Below are positions 1 to 8,312 of a stretch of DNA of 64,000 nt, one piece after another. The first letter of the stretch is position 1. Each line of letters starts with the position of its first letter. The translations under genes were made by a program, and so were the position numbers. Source of the DNA: Advenella kashmirensis W13003 (GTDB lineage: Bacteria > Pseudomonadota > Gammaproteobacteria > Burkholderiales > Burkholderiaceae_B); assembly GCF_000506985.1 (NCBI RefSeq), contig NZ_KI650979.1:1798710-1862709 (forward strand), given 5' to 3'. A model generated the notes under the pieces. The model was not told the origin of the DNA, made no database searches, and was given only the letters and a program-made list of their open reading frames with translations.

Positions 1-584
1 CCGTTTTTTTCATAGAGCTGGCCGTGGCTGATGCGATCTGAAATACCTGGTACAAGGTCACGTACTTCGTGCGCGCGAAGCAGGCGCGGCGCTACACCGT
101 TGTCTGTCTGTATCTGTCCGCTAATGGGGTCGGCCTGCTGGTTGCGCTCCCAAACATGCAGTTGTCCGGTCGTCACGATGAGCCTGGATGCGGCATCTGT
201 ACCCAATAGCGAGCGATAAATGGCGTCAGCGTTTCCATGCAAGGCGCGCAGGGCACGTGCCTGCTGCAGGACTGATTGTTTGCGGCTGCCCGAACGCAGC
301 CATTGCAACAGCCATGGCAGTGCCGTGGGTAAATAGCGTTTGCGAAGACTGAGCGGTCCCTCGCGATCCGTCAGCCAGCCGGGTATTTTTTTGACCATGC
401 CGGGCATGGAAATGGGAATGCAGCTGTCGATGCTGATCAGACCGGCGTTGCCAAAGGATGCACCGGTTCCCGGCGCCCGCTCATCAATTACGGTGACTTT
501 CCAGCCACGCTGCTGCAGGGTGACCGCGGTGCACATGCCAACAATTCCGGCTCCGATAATGGTCACTTCGCCTATGCCGTTCAC
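1..584 (-). CDS. FAD-dependent D-amino-acid dehydrogenase-like oxidoreductase (partial, 3' end outside window)
   Basis: The minus strand stays open from a GTG at 584-582 to the window edge (about 194 residues). The GTG follows AAGGAG by 8 nt, which decides the start. Near the N-terminus there is a dinucleotide-binding glycine motif (IIGAGIVGMCTA), followed by an acidic residue after the second strand (VIDE) and a SFGNAG segment, as in DadA-type FAD oxidoreductases that oxidise D-amino acids or related amines and pass electrons to the respiratory chain. The catalytic C-terminal half is not in the window, so the substrate cannot be told. It is divergent from the LysR gene at 721, with 136 bp between, which suggests control by that regulator. 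Glycine/sarcosine oxidase-like relatives are an alternative. Confidence 0.8.
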   Translation of the reverse strand, partial: MNGIGEVTIIGAGIVGMCTAVTLQQRGWKVTVIDERAPGTGASFGNAGLISIDSCIPISMPGMVKKIPGWLTDREGPLSLRKRYLPTALPWLLQWLRSGSRKQSVLQQARALRALHGNADAIYRSLLGTDAASRLIVTTGQLHVWERNQQADPISGQIQTDNGVAPRLLRAHEVRDLVPGISDRISHGQLYEKN

Positions 585-678
585 GACGGGTACTCCTTGC
601 TCTGTAGATTGTCTCTGGGTTGTTTTTTTACCAGCTTTGTCTGGTTTGAAAGCAATATACCAGTTACCCGTCTTTCTA

Positions 679-684
679 TATAAT
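679..684 (+). promoter_or_regulatory. candidate -10 box (TATAAT) of the LysR gene at 721
   Basis: A perfect TATAAT lies 36 bp before the LysR start. I see no matching TTGACA-like box at 16-18 bp spacing, so this is only a candidate; activator-dependent promoters often lack a good -35. Confidence 0.35.
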
Positions 685-720
685 GAATAATTCGGGCGGT
701 GCCGGTGAAATAAATTCATA

Positions 721-1695
721 ATGAACATCAAGCAACTAAACCACATTGTGACCCTGTCGGAAATGCTCAACTTCAGCAAGGCGGCTGAACGGGTACATCT
801 GAGCCAGTCAGCGCTCAGTAAGAGCGTTTCCTCCTTCGAAGAGGAAATCGGGATCCTGATATTCGACCGCAGCAAGAACACAGTTGCGATTACGCCAACC
901 GGCGCGTTTGTCATTGAACACGCCCGCCATCTCATTGGTTCGCTCACCAGTTTCAATAAAAATATTGAATATCTGAAAACCGGTAACCAGGGCACGATCA
1001 AAGTCGGTGCCGGCCCGTTTCCTGCAAAATGCTTTTTGCATCACGCCATCAGGCAGTTCCGTGAGCATTATCCAAAAATCTCCATTGATATCAGAATAGA
1101 CAACTGGAGAAGCCTGCTCGGGCTGCTCAAGGAAAGGGAGATTGATTATTTCATTGCCGATATCCGCAGTCTCGATGACGACCCGGAACTGGACATCCAC
1201 CCCATAGGCGGTCTGACGCTCGCCCTGTTTTGCGATCCATCCCATCCGCTGGTTCGCGACGATCCTGCGCGCTCAATCCGGCCGCGGGAAATTCTGGACT
1301 ATACCTTTGCGTCGGTCAGTCTGCCATCGCTGGTTTTCTCGGAGCTCAAGCACAGCCTGAGCCTGAATCACAACGATACCTTTTCGGTTGATCTCAAATG
1401 TGATGACATGGGATTGATCACGCGCCTGGTTCCGCAATCGGACATTATTTTTTTAAGCAGTCATTTGATGATGGAAGATGCATTGCGCGACGGCACGGTA
1501 GTCCGGCTCAATATTCCCATGACCCGCAATCGTTTCGGCGAATGGGCGCTGGTGCAGATCAAAGGCCAGAAACTAGTGCCTGCGGCAGAAAGTTTTGCAC
1601 ACATGATGGCGGACATTGTGCGCGCCGGCAGCCTTGTCGACCACGAAAAGTACGGTATCAAGCGAAACGAACCGTTGAATTTTCAGCGAAAATAG
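721..1695 (+). CDS. LysR-family transcriptional regulator
   Basis: A 324-residue LysR protein. Residues 1-60 form the winged helix-turn-helix (NFSKAAERVHLSQSALSKSV is the recognition region), and residues from about 90 make the periplasmic-binding-like co-inducer domain, which begins near GTIKVGAGPFPAK. Length fits the family (about 300). It is divergent from the DadA-like oxidoreductase, the usual arrangement for a LysR activator and its target, so it probably controls that gene and itself. The effector is unknown. The Shine-Dalgarno before the ATG is weak. It ends 66 bp from the stop of the convergent GntR gene. Confidence 0.9.
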   Translation: MNIKQLNHIVTLSEMLNFSKAAERVHLSQSALSKSVSSFEEEIGILIFDRSKNTVAITPTGAFVIEHARHLIGSLTSFNKNIEYLKTGNQGTIKVGAGPFPAKCFLHHAIRQFREHYPKISIDIRIDNWRSLLGLLKEREIDYFIADIRSLDDDPELDIHPIGGLTLALFCDPSHPLVRDDPARSIRPREILDYTFASVSLPSLVFSELKHSLSLNHNDTFSVDLKCDDMGLITRLVPQSDIIFLSSHLMMEDALRDGTVVRLNIPMTRNRFGEWALVQIKGQKLVPAAESFAHMMADIVRAGSLVDHEKYGIKRNEPLNFQRK

Positions 1696-1761
1696 TCAGC
1701 GTTGTCAGCGCTTCGGGGTCGCATTAATACGGGAAAAAATGAAAAACATCGCAACCCTGAT

Positions 1762-2481
1762 TCAGATCGCACGCAGGCGCGCCGCGGGCGGATTTTCCTG
1801 TTCCAGCATCGCCGTGGCCGAATGCCACAAATGGCGGCTCATGGCTGCGTAGGCTTCATCCGGGTTACCGGCCAGGATAGCGCGTGCTACGGCTTCGTGC
1901 TGTGCGATTGAAGTCTTGATAATCGAGTCGGTCCCCATCACGCGTTTCAGATGGGTCATGAACACCGCCAGCTGATACCGGTCAATGAGTTCGGCCAGTT
2001 CCTGATTGCCGCTGATCATGACGATGGCCTGGTGGAATCTGCGGTTGTATGCGGTAAAGCGTCGCATGTCCAATTGCTGTTCGAGCGTACGACCTTCATC
2101 CAGCAGCCTCTCCAAGACGGACCGGTGATCGCCTTCGCCGATATGGTTCGCCGCCAGCCTGGCCGCCTGGCCTTCGAGTGCTTCGCGTATCTGGAATAAA
2201 TGCATGATTTCGGCGCGACTGAGACGACGCACAATCGCCCCGCGATTGGGCACCAGTTCGATCAGTCTGTCGCCCGCCAGGCGGTGAAAAGCCTCGCGCA
2301 AGGACCCGCGGCTGATACCCAGCTGTTCGACCAGATCGCGGGAAATAAGCCGCTGCCCGGGCACGAGCGTGCCTTCGAGAATGAGTTCCTTGAGCATGGC
2401 TACCACGCGTTCGACGGTGTCTCCACTGCGGACCGCCACGTCCGGTTCAATGGCGGGTGAGTCTGAATGAGTCGAATGCAT
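1762..2481 (-). CDS. GntR-family regulator, FadR/FCD subfamily
   Basis: A 239-residue protein. A winged helix occupies roughly residues 25-90 (ISRDLVEQLGISRGSLREAF and then LIELVPNRGAIV), followed by an all-helical FCD ligand domain with the arginine and histidine residues expected there (FHQAI around residue 148, HRLW-like HLWHSA near 218). FCD regulators usually bind carboxylic acids and repress catabolic operons. It is divergent from the ABC transporter / lyase / dehydratase operon starting at 2583, and the 101-bp gap holds palindromic sites, so it most likely represses that operon. The ligand is probably the transported acid or a breakdown product; this is inference. Confidence 0.9.
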   Translation of the reverse strand: MHSTHSDSPAIEPDVAVRSGDTVERVVAMLKELILEGTLVPGQRLISRDLVEQLGISRGSLREAFHRLAGDRLIELVPNRGAIVRRLSRAEIMHLFQIREALEGQAARLAANHIGEGDHRSVLERLLDEGRTLEQQLDMRRFTAYNRRFHQAIVMISGNQELAELIDRYQLAVFMTHLKRVMGTDSIIKTSIAQHEAVARAILAGNPDEAYAAMSRHLWHSATAMLEQENPPAARLRAI

Positions 2482-2523
2482 TTGTGATATTTACCTGCTG
2501 GACGGATGGAAAAAATTCTATTA

Positions 2524-2553
2524 TAGTGGAGTCAACTACAAAAGTGTCGGACA
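2524..2553. promoter_or_regulatory. candidate GntR operators between the GntR gene and the ABC/lyase operon
   Basis: Two inverted repeats sit side by side: 2524-2538 (TAGTGGAGTCAACTA; 6 of 7 base pairs symmetric about the central G) and 2545-2553 (TGT-CGG-ACA). The second has the GT...AC core typical of FCD/FadR-type operators. Both lie between the start codons at 2481 and 2583, where a repressor would block transcription. Binding is inferred from symmetry and position only. Confidence 0.4.
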
Positions 2554-2582
2554 AAACTATACGACATAAATAAGGAGACAAC

Positions 2583-3560
2583 ATGAAGCAACTGCTCAAA
2601 AGCGCGGCAGGCGGGCTACTGGTTGCGGCCGCCTTTACCTGTGGGACGGCGGCAGCCGTCAACCTCACTGTGACCCATTGGGCCGATGGCATGTACGGCG
2701 CACCATTTGCGGTTGCGGTGGAAAAGGGATACTTCAAAGAGGCCGGGGTCGATGTCACCGGCTTTATTACTTCACAGGGCGGCGGCACGACGGTGCGCAA
2801 CGCCATGGCATCTGAAATTCCCTATGGTGAAGTAGCCTTGTCTGCTGCGATTGCGGCTGTCAAACAGGGTGTCAAGCTGACAATCGTGCATGGCGGCGTC
2901 ATCAGTCTGGCTGATAACTTCTGGGTCGCCATGAAGGACTCACCGCTAAAGTCCATTGAAGACCTGGCCGGCAAGCGGGTAGGATACAGCAGTCCCAAAT
3001 CGGTGACTGACATGGTGTCGACGATTGCGCTGACCAACCGCAAGTTGCTGGACAAAGTCGAACGCAAGACTGTCGGCAGTCTCAGCTCGGCGTTTACGGC
3101 ATTGCGCGAAGGGGGCGTTGATGCCATCTATATGACCGAGCCTATCTATAGCAGAGAAAAAGAAAATCTGAAAATTGTCTTTCGTTCTGCCGACGAAATT
3201 CCGCATATGACGCAGACTGTCGGTGTGGTGCGCCGTGATTATCTGAAGGCGCATCCCGAAACCATCAAAGCGATTATTGAGGGCCGCCGCAAGGGGGTAG
3301 ACTATTTGATGGCCCATCCCGATGAGGGTGGAGATATTCTGGCCCGTCATTACAAAATGGATCCTGCCATTACCAAGGCTGCGATTCAGAATATTATCTC
3401 GGTCAAGGGAACGTATTGGAGTCCAGGCAAATTCGACTATGAAGGCATGGACACCATGCTCAAGGGCCTGGAACTGGTCAAGGCCATTGAACCGGGGGCA
3501 TTCAACTGGAAGGATGTTGTCGATGAGTCGCAATTGCCGGCCGACCAGCGAAGCCAGTGA
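2583..3560 (+). CDS. ABC transporter substrate-binding protein (NMT1/SsuA/TauA type)
   Basis: A 325-residue exported receptor. Residues 1-25 are a Sec signal peptide (KSAAGGLLVAAAFTCGTAAA). The mature part has the NMT1/THI5-like fold: HWADGMYGAPFAVAVEKGYF and then GGGTTVRNAMAS. The family collects sulfonates, pyrimidine precursors, aromatic acids and similar compounds in the periplasm and delivers them to the cognate permease. It is the first gene of an operon with an ATPase and two permeases, then three catabolic enzymes, so the ligand is probably a dicarboxylate-like compound those enzymes use. The start follows AAGGAGACAAC. The operon probably answers to the divergent GntR gene. Confidence 0.9.
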   Translation: MKQLLKSAAGGLLVAAAFTCGTAAAVNLTVTHWADGMYGAPFAVAVEKGYFKEAGVDVTGFITSQGGGTTVRNAMASEIPYGEVALSAAIAAVKQGVKLTIVHGGVISLADNFWVAMKDSPLKSIEDLAGKRVGYSSPKSVTDMVSTIALTNRKLLDKVERKTVGSLSSAFTALREGGVDAIYMTEPIYSREKENLKIVFRSADEIPHMTQTVGVVRRDYLKAHPETIKAIIEGRRKGVDYLMAHPDEGGDILARHYKMDPAITKAAIQNIISVKGTYWSPGKFDYEGMDTMLKGLELVKAIEPGAFNWKDVVDESQLPADQRSQ

Positions 3561-3569
3561 GCATACATA

Positions 3570-4412
3570 ATGGCCACTCACCTTCACTCCGTTCCCCTTG
3601 CTCAAGATGACGTCGCGCCGGCACCTGTCCATATCAATGTGGAGGCGGTCACCAAGGTCTTTTCGCGGGAGCATGCGGAGCCTGTACATGCTTTGGGTCC
3701 AGTCAGTTTTTCACTTCGCAGAAAAGAGTTCTTTTCTGTCGTGGGGCCGTCCGGTTGCGGCAAATCAACGCTACTGGATGTCATTGCCGGTCTCAGTGCC
3801 CCGTCAGACGGCGTCATTGAGTTTGAAGGCAAGAGGGTAAACGGCCAGGTGCCGGATGGCGTTGCGGTCGTGTTCCAGGAAGATGCCAGCTTCCCATGGC
3901 TATCTGTGTTCGACAATGCCGCTTTCGGCGCCCGTCGCGCCGGTCTGGCTGAGACCGAAGTACGCGAACGCGTGGATCATGCTTTGGCGTTTATGGGCCT
4001 AGCGCGCTTTGCCGACGCTTATCCTGCACAGTTGTCCGGGGGCATGCGCCAGCGCGTATGTATTGCGCGCGCCATGGTCATGCGTCCGCGCCTGATGCTG
4101 CTGGATGAGCCGTTCGGTGCGCTGGACCAGCAAACGCGGCTGTTGATGGGTGAAGAAACGCTCAAGCTGTGGCGTGAAACAGAATCAACCATCATGTTGA
4201 TCACGCATTCCATTGATGAAGCGGTCATGCTATCTGATCGTGTCGGTACGATGTCGGCTCGTCCGGGCACGTTCATTGATATTGTCGAAACGGGGTGGAG
4301 TCGGGAGCGTGGTAGCGAAACGGCGCTGGACCCCAGGTTCGGTGCCTTACAGTCTCAGATCTGGGGGAAATTGCGCGGCGAGTCGCTCAAAACCCTGGGA
4401 GAGCGGTCATGA
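3570..4412 (+). CDS. ABC transporter ATP-binding protein
   Basis: A 280-residue cytoplasmic ATPase of the SsuB/TauB type. Visible motifs: Walker A GPSGCGKST at residues 59-67, the Q-loop at VVFQED, signature LSGGMRQRV at 155-163, Walker B LMLLDEP near 175-181, and the H-loop in LITHSIDEA. It starts 9 bp after the receptor gene and its stop overlaps the next start (ATGA). It should power import through the two downstream permeases. Length and motif order are normal. Confidence 0.93.
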   Translation: MATHLHSVPLAQDDVAPAPVHINVEAVTKVFSREHAEPVHALGPVSFSLRRKEFFSVVGPSGCGKSTLLDVIAGLSAPSDGVIEFEGKRVNGQVPDGVAVVFQEDASFPWLSVFDNAAFGARRAGLAETEVRERVDHALAFMGLARFADAYPAQLSGGMRQRVCIARAMVMRPRLMLLDEPFGALDQQTRLLMGEETLKLWRETESTIMLITHSIDEAVMLSDRVGTMSARPGTFIDIVETGWSRERGSETALDPRFGALQSQIWGKLRGESLKTLGERS

Positions 4413-5236
4413 CAAACGTGATGGATGGCGACAACAGGCAATCATCGTCCATTGCTGTTTCGATGGCATATCGTCGCCACCGGGTTGTGCTATGGCGACT
4501 GTTATTGGTGGTGAGTGTCATTGCTTTGCTGGAGCTGGCCAGCAGATTATCCTGGATCGATCCGGTCTCATTCCTTCCCCCGTCTGCCATGGCGGCGAGC
4601 GCGTGGCACATACTGGTTGACGGAATGTACCGCGAGGATATGCTGCTGACTCTGTCGTCGGCAGGCACTGCTGTCGTCATGGCGGTGGCCGGCGGTTTTC
4701 TGCTAGGCCTGCTGCTGTTCCGGTTCGGCAGGTTGCGCCGCGTGCTGGATCCATTGCTACTGTCCTATTATGCAGTGCCTATCTTCGTCCTCTATCCGAT
4801 GCTAATTGTGATTTTCGGCCTGAACCGCTGGCCGCTGATTGTCCTGGGCTTTCTGTTCGCGATCGTTGCCATGGCAGTCAATACGCTGAATGGGCTGGAG
4901 CGTGTTCCAGCCGTTTTGCTGCGTACATCAAAGGTTCTGCATCTGGGGCCCCTTGAGGAGGTATGGCTGATCAAGCTGCCGGCGAGTCTGCCTTTCATTT
5001 TCACCGGCATCAAACTGACTATCGTGTACTCATTTATTGCAGTCATCGGTGGGGAATTCCTGTTGTCGGGAGCGGGCCTGGGTTACCAGATTGCCTTTGC
5101 CTACAACAACTTCGATAACCAGACCATGTACGGCCTGATGTTTTTGCTGTTGCTGTTCGTGGGGGTCATTAATTTGTTGCTTCATTCGGCAGAACAGCGT
5201 TTGTACCAGCGCCGGGTATTGAAGGAGAATGCATGA
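4409..5236 (+). CDS. ABC transporter permease, first subunit
   Basis: A 275-residue integral membrane protein of the BPD_transp_1 family (SsuC/TauC-like). About six hydrophobic segments are visible, the first after a basic N-terminus (VVLWRLLLVVSVIALLELA). The cytoplasmic EAA-like loop is at residues near 175-195 (RVPAVLLRTSKVLHLGPLEE). It overlaps the ATPase gene by 4 bp and the second permease by 4 bp. Two different permeases in one operon suggest a heterodimeric channel. Confidence 0.88.
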   Translation: MTNVMDGDNRQSSSIAVSMAYRRHRVVLWRLLLVVSVIALLELASRLSWIDPVSFLPPSAMAASAWHILVDGMYREDMLLTLSSAGTAVVMAVAGGFLLGLLLFRFGRLRRVLDPLLLSYYAVPIFVLYPMLIVIFGLNRWPLIVLGFLFAIVAMAVNTLNGLERVPAVLLRTSKVLHLGPLEEVWLIKLPASLPFIFTGIKLTIVYSFIAVIGGEFLLSGAGLGYQIAFAYNNFDNQTMYGLMFLLLLFVGVINLLLHSAEQRLYQRRVLKENA

Positions 5237-5997
5237 ACAGGCCGATACTCAGCGATCGCAGCAAACGGACCGATGCGCTCCTATTGGTTGTCGGTCTGCT
5301 CGTCACATGGAAACTGGCTTCTCTGCTGTTGGGGGCCGATGCCTTGCCGGGCCCCTGGTTGACGCTTCTGCAACTCAAGCGGGAACTCATGGCGCCGGAT
5401 TTTGGCGCGCATCTGGCGGAAACCGCGAAGGCATTTTCGATCGCACTGGTCCTGGCGGTGCTGGGTGGAGTCTGCATCGGGCTCGTCCTGGGAGCGCGGC
5501 GGCTGGCGGGCGATGTCGTCGAACCGCTTTTGATAGCGCTATATTCCATTCCCAAAATATCACTGTATCCAATCATCCTGCTTATATTCGGCCTGGGCAT
5601 CTCCGCCAAGATTGCCTTCGGGGTGATACACGGCATTATTCCCATCATCATTTTCACCATGACTGCGGTGCGCAACATCAAGCCGGTGCTGCTGCGGTCG
5701 GGTCGCGCTCACCGGCTGACACCATGGCAAACGGCAGTCCATATTCTGATTCCGGCTACGGTGCCGGAAATTGTCGCAGGATTGCGTATCGGCTTCTCAT
5801 TGACCCTGCTCGGAACACTTATCGGTGAAATGTTTGCCTCGCAGCGTGGCATCGGGCATTTGCTGATGCTGGCGATTGATCGGCACAATCCGCCGACCAT
5901 CATGGCGCTGTCGCTTTTGCTTTTTGTTTTTGCCACGGTAGTCAGCATCGCGCTGCTGCAGTGGGATCGCCGCCTGCGGCACGGAACTGTATCTTAG
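5233..5997 (+). CDS. ABC transporter permease, second subunit
   Basis: A 254-residue membrane protein of the same family as the gene before it, with an EAA-like loop near residues 145-170 (VRNIKPVLLRSGRAHRLTPW). Start and stop of the two permease genes overlap (ATGA), so translation is probably coupled. It most likely pairs with the product of 4409-5236 to form the channel served by the ATPase at 3570. It is followed 10 bp later by the lyase gene, which places uptake and metabolism in one transcript. Confidence 0.88.
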   Translation: MNRPILSDRSKRTDALLLVVGLLVTWKLASLLLGADALPGPWLTLLQLKRELMAPDFGAHLAETAKAFSIALVLAVLGGVCIGLVLGARRLAGDVVEPLLIALYSIPKISLYPIILLIFGLGISAKIAFGVIHGIIPIIIFTMTAVRNIKPVLLRSGRAHRLTPWQTAVHILIPATVPEIVAGLRIGFSLTLLGTLIGEMFASQRGIGHLLMLAIDRHNPPTIMALSLLLFVFATVVSIALLQWDRRLRHGTVS

Positions 5998-6007
5998 CGA
6001 GACACAA

Positions 6008-6898
6008 ATGAACAACCCTACAACCCATCGTCAATCCCTGCGGCACATGCTGGAGGCCGGTCAATTCATTGCGGCCCCGGGCGTTTTCGACATGTTTTCC
6101 GCGCTCATCGCGGACCGGCTCGACTTCAAGGCACTGTATATGACCGGATACGGCGTATCGGCTTCTTATCTGGGCCTGCCAGATGCCGGTCTGGTCACCT
6201 ATTCGGACATGGCCGCCCGCGCTGCCACGATTGCAGGCGGTGTTCAAAAACCGCTGATTGCCGATGCCGATACCGGCTTCGGGGGGCTGATCAATGTACG
6301 TCATACGGTACGGGGTTATGAGGCGGCCGGTGTTCAGGCCATACAGCTCGAAGACCAGGAAATGCCCAAAAAATGCGGCCACACGCCCGGCCGGCGCGTG
6401 ATTCCCTTGCCGGACATGCTGCGCAAAATCGAAGTGGCCGTTGAAGCACGGCGCCATGACAGTACTTTGATCATTGCAAGGACCGATGCGCGGACCAGCC
6501 TTGGGTTGGAAGAAGCGATTGCGCGCGGTATCGCCTTCGGAAAGGCGGGCGCCGATATTATTTTCGTAGAGTCGCCGGAAAGCGAAGCGGAATTTCAGCG
6601 TATCGGCCAGGAGATTCCACACTGGTTGCTGGCCAATATCGTGCCGACCGGGCGCTCGCCTGAAGTTCCCTCCGGGACCTTGCAGGAATGGGGCTTCAAT
6701 ATCGCGATTTATCCAGCGTTGGGTATGTCTGTGGCCACGGCGGCATTGGCGCAGGGGTATCAGCATCTGCAGGAGAAGGGGAGTACCTGTAATATTACAG
6801 TCCCCAGATATACCATGGATCAGTTGCATGATCTTGTCGGCTTTCCCGATGTCTGGGCGTTCGAACAACGACATGCTGTGGGCGCGCCTGGAGAATAA
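6008..6898 (+). CDS. isocitrate lyase / PEP mutase superfamily lyase (alkylmalate or methylisocitrate lyase-like)
   Basis: A 296-residue TIM-barrel enzyme. It shows DADTGFGG at residues 86-93 (metal-binding loop) and KKCGH at 121-125, with the catalytic cysteine characteristic of true C-C lyases such as methylisocitrate lyase and 2,3-dimethylmalate lyase. These split a 2-hydroxy or methylated dicarboxylate into pyruvate, glyoxylate or succinate-type products. PrpB is the nearest well-known member, but no PrpC or PrpD is nearby; instead a LeuC/LeuD-like dehydratase pair follows. That combination resembles the Dml + DmdAB set for 2,3-dimethylmalate. Exact substrate is inference. Confidence 0.82.
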   Translation: MNNPTTHRQSLRHMLEAGQFIAAPGVFDMFSALIADRLDFKALYMTGYGVSASYLGLPDAGLVTYSDMAARAATIAGGVQKPLIADADTGFGGLINVRHTVRGYEAAGVQAIQLEDQEMPKKCGHTPGRRVIPLPDMLRKIEVAVEARRHDSTLIIARTDARTSLGLEEAIARGIAFGKAGADIIFVESPESEAEFQRIGQEIPHWLLANIVPTGRSPEVPSGTLQEWGFNIAIYPALGMSVATAALAQGYQHLQEKGSTCNITVPRYTMDQLHDLVGFPDVWAFEQRHAVGAPGE

Positions 6899-6899
6899 G

Positions 6900-8312
6900 A
6901 TGCCTGCGACCATGCTGGACAAAATATGGGATGCGCATGTCATTGCCTCGTTGCCGGGTGAGGTGAGTCTGCTGCATGTCGATCGTCATTTGATGCATGA
7001 GCTGACCGGCGTCGAGGCATTGCGCAAGGTGGCGGGCCGACAGTTACCTGTGCGGGATCCGGCCCTGACCTTTGCCACGCTCGATCATGTCACCTCCACG
7101 CTGCCCCTGGCGCGCGATGGTGATGAGCCGTGGAGCACCCGCATGATTCAGGCGATGAGAGCCGAGTCCAGGGCGCATCGCATTCCCTTGTTTGATGTGG
7201 ATGATGGTCGCAAGGGAATCGTGCATGTGATCGGTCCCGAGCTGGGCTTGACGCTTCCCGGCCTCACGGTCGTGTGCGGCGATAGCCATACCTGTACGCA
7301 TGGAGCATTCGGTGCGCTGGCCTGGGGAATCGGGTCTTCGGAGGTTGCGCATGTTCTGGCCACGCAAACGATACGACAGCGCAAACCGAAAAGCATGCGT
7401 GTCAATTTTCACGGTGCCGTGACGGAAGGTGTCACGGCCAAAGATATGATCCTGCATCTGATCGGCAAACTGGGCACGGCAGCAGGCACCGGCTTTGCCA
7501 TTGAATATGCAGGCCCGGCGATTCGTGCACTGGATATGGAGGCCAGGATGACACTGTGCAATTTATCCATCGAACTGGGTGCGCGCCAGGGCATGATTGC
7601 GCCTGACGAGGTGACGTTCCGCTACATCGAGGGGCGGGAGTTTGCGCCGCAAGGCACGATGTTTGATCGGGCGATCGAGGCCTGGCGATCGGTGGCCTCG
7701 GACGACACTGCGAGTTTTGACCATGAGGTGGATATCGACAGCGCTGCGATCAGGCCGACCGTAACCTGGGGCACCAGTCCGGAACATGTAGCGGCGATCG
7801 ATGCGATTGTTCCCGATCCGGATCATGACTGTGATCCCGGCGCGCGCGCCGCATGGCATCGTGCTCTGGCGTATATGCGTCTTGAGCCGGGCCAGCCGAT
7901 CAACACCATCCCGATTGACCGCGTATTCATCGGTTCATGCACCAACAGCCGTTTATCCGATTTGCGCGAGGCAGCCAGCGTTCTGCAGGGACGCCATATC
8001 GCTGCCGGCCGGGTGGGATGGGTGGTGCCCGGGTCGCTGCAGGTCAAGCGTGACGCGGAGCGCGAAGGACTGGACAAGGTCTTTACCCGGGCCGGTTTTG
8101 AATGGCGTGAGCCAGGCTGTTCCATGTGCGTGGGCGCCAATGGCGATATGGTTGCGCCGGGCCAGCGTTGCGTGTCGACCTCCAATCGCAATTTTGTTGG
8201 ACGCCAGGGGCCGGGTGCGCTCACGCATTTGGCCAGTCCGGCCATTGCGGCAGCCAGCGCCGTCGCCGGTCACCTGGCCGCTCCCAATATGTTGCCGGAG
8301 CGTCGCCCATGA
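6900..8312 (+). CDS. aconitase-family dehydratase/isomerase large subunit (LeuC-like)
   Basis: The chosen start is the ATG at 6900, because GGAG lies 6 nt upstream and the family N-terminus (MLDKIWDAHVI) begins there; this gives 470 residues, the usual LeuC length. The three [4Fe-4S] ligands are visible: Cys347 in GSCTNSR, and Cys407 and Cys410 in GCSMC. DSHTCTHGAFG is at 128-138. The family isomerises or dehydrates malate derivatives (isopropylmalate, homocitrate, dimethylmalate, citraconate). Placement after a lyase and an importer, away from other leucine genes, argues for catabolism. It is only 1 bp from the lyase stop and overlaps the small subunit by 4 bp. Confidence 0.88.
   Translation: MPATMLDKIWDAHVIASLPGEVSLLHVDRHLMHELTGVEALRKVAGRQLPVRDPALTFATLDHVTSTLPLARDGDEPWSTRMIQAMRAESRAHRIPLFDVDDGRKGIVHVIGPELGLTLPGLTVVCGDSHTCTHGAFGALAWGIGSSEVAHVLATQTIRQRKPKSMRVNFHGAVTEGVTAKDMILHLIGKLGTAAGTGFAIEYAGPAIRALDMEARMTLCNLSIELGARQGMIAPDEVTFRYIEGREFAPQGTMFDRAIEAWRSVASDDTASFDHEVDIDSAAIRPTVTWGTSPEHVAAIDAIVPDPDHDCDPGARAAWHRALAYMRLEPGQPINTIPIDRVFIGSCTNSRLSDLREAASVLQGRHIAAGRVGWVVPGSLQVKRDAEREGLDKVFTRAGFEWREPGCSMCVGANGDMVAPGQRCVSTSNRNFVGRQGPGALTHLASPAIAAASAVAGHLAAPNMLPERRP

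Noticed and set aside
5942-6943. A 333-codon open frame on the minus strand
   Set aside because: It lies opposite the well-supported lyase gene; the translation has no recognisable domain and is explained by GC-rich codon bias on the other strand.
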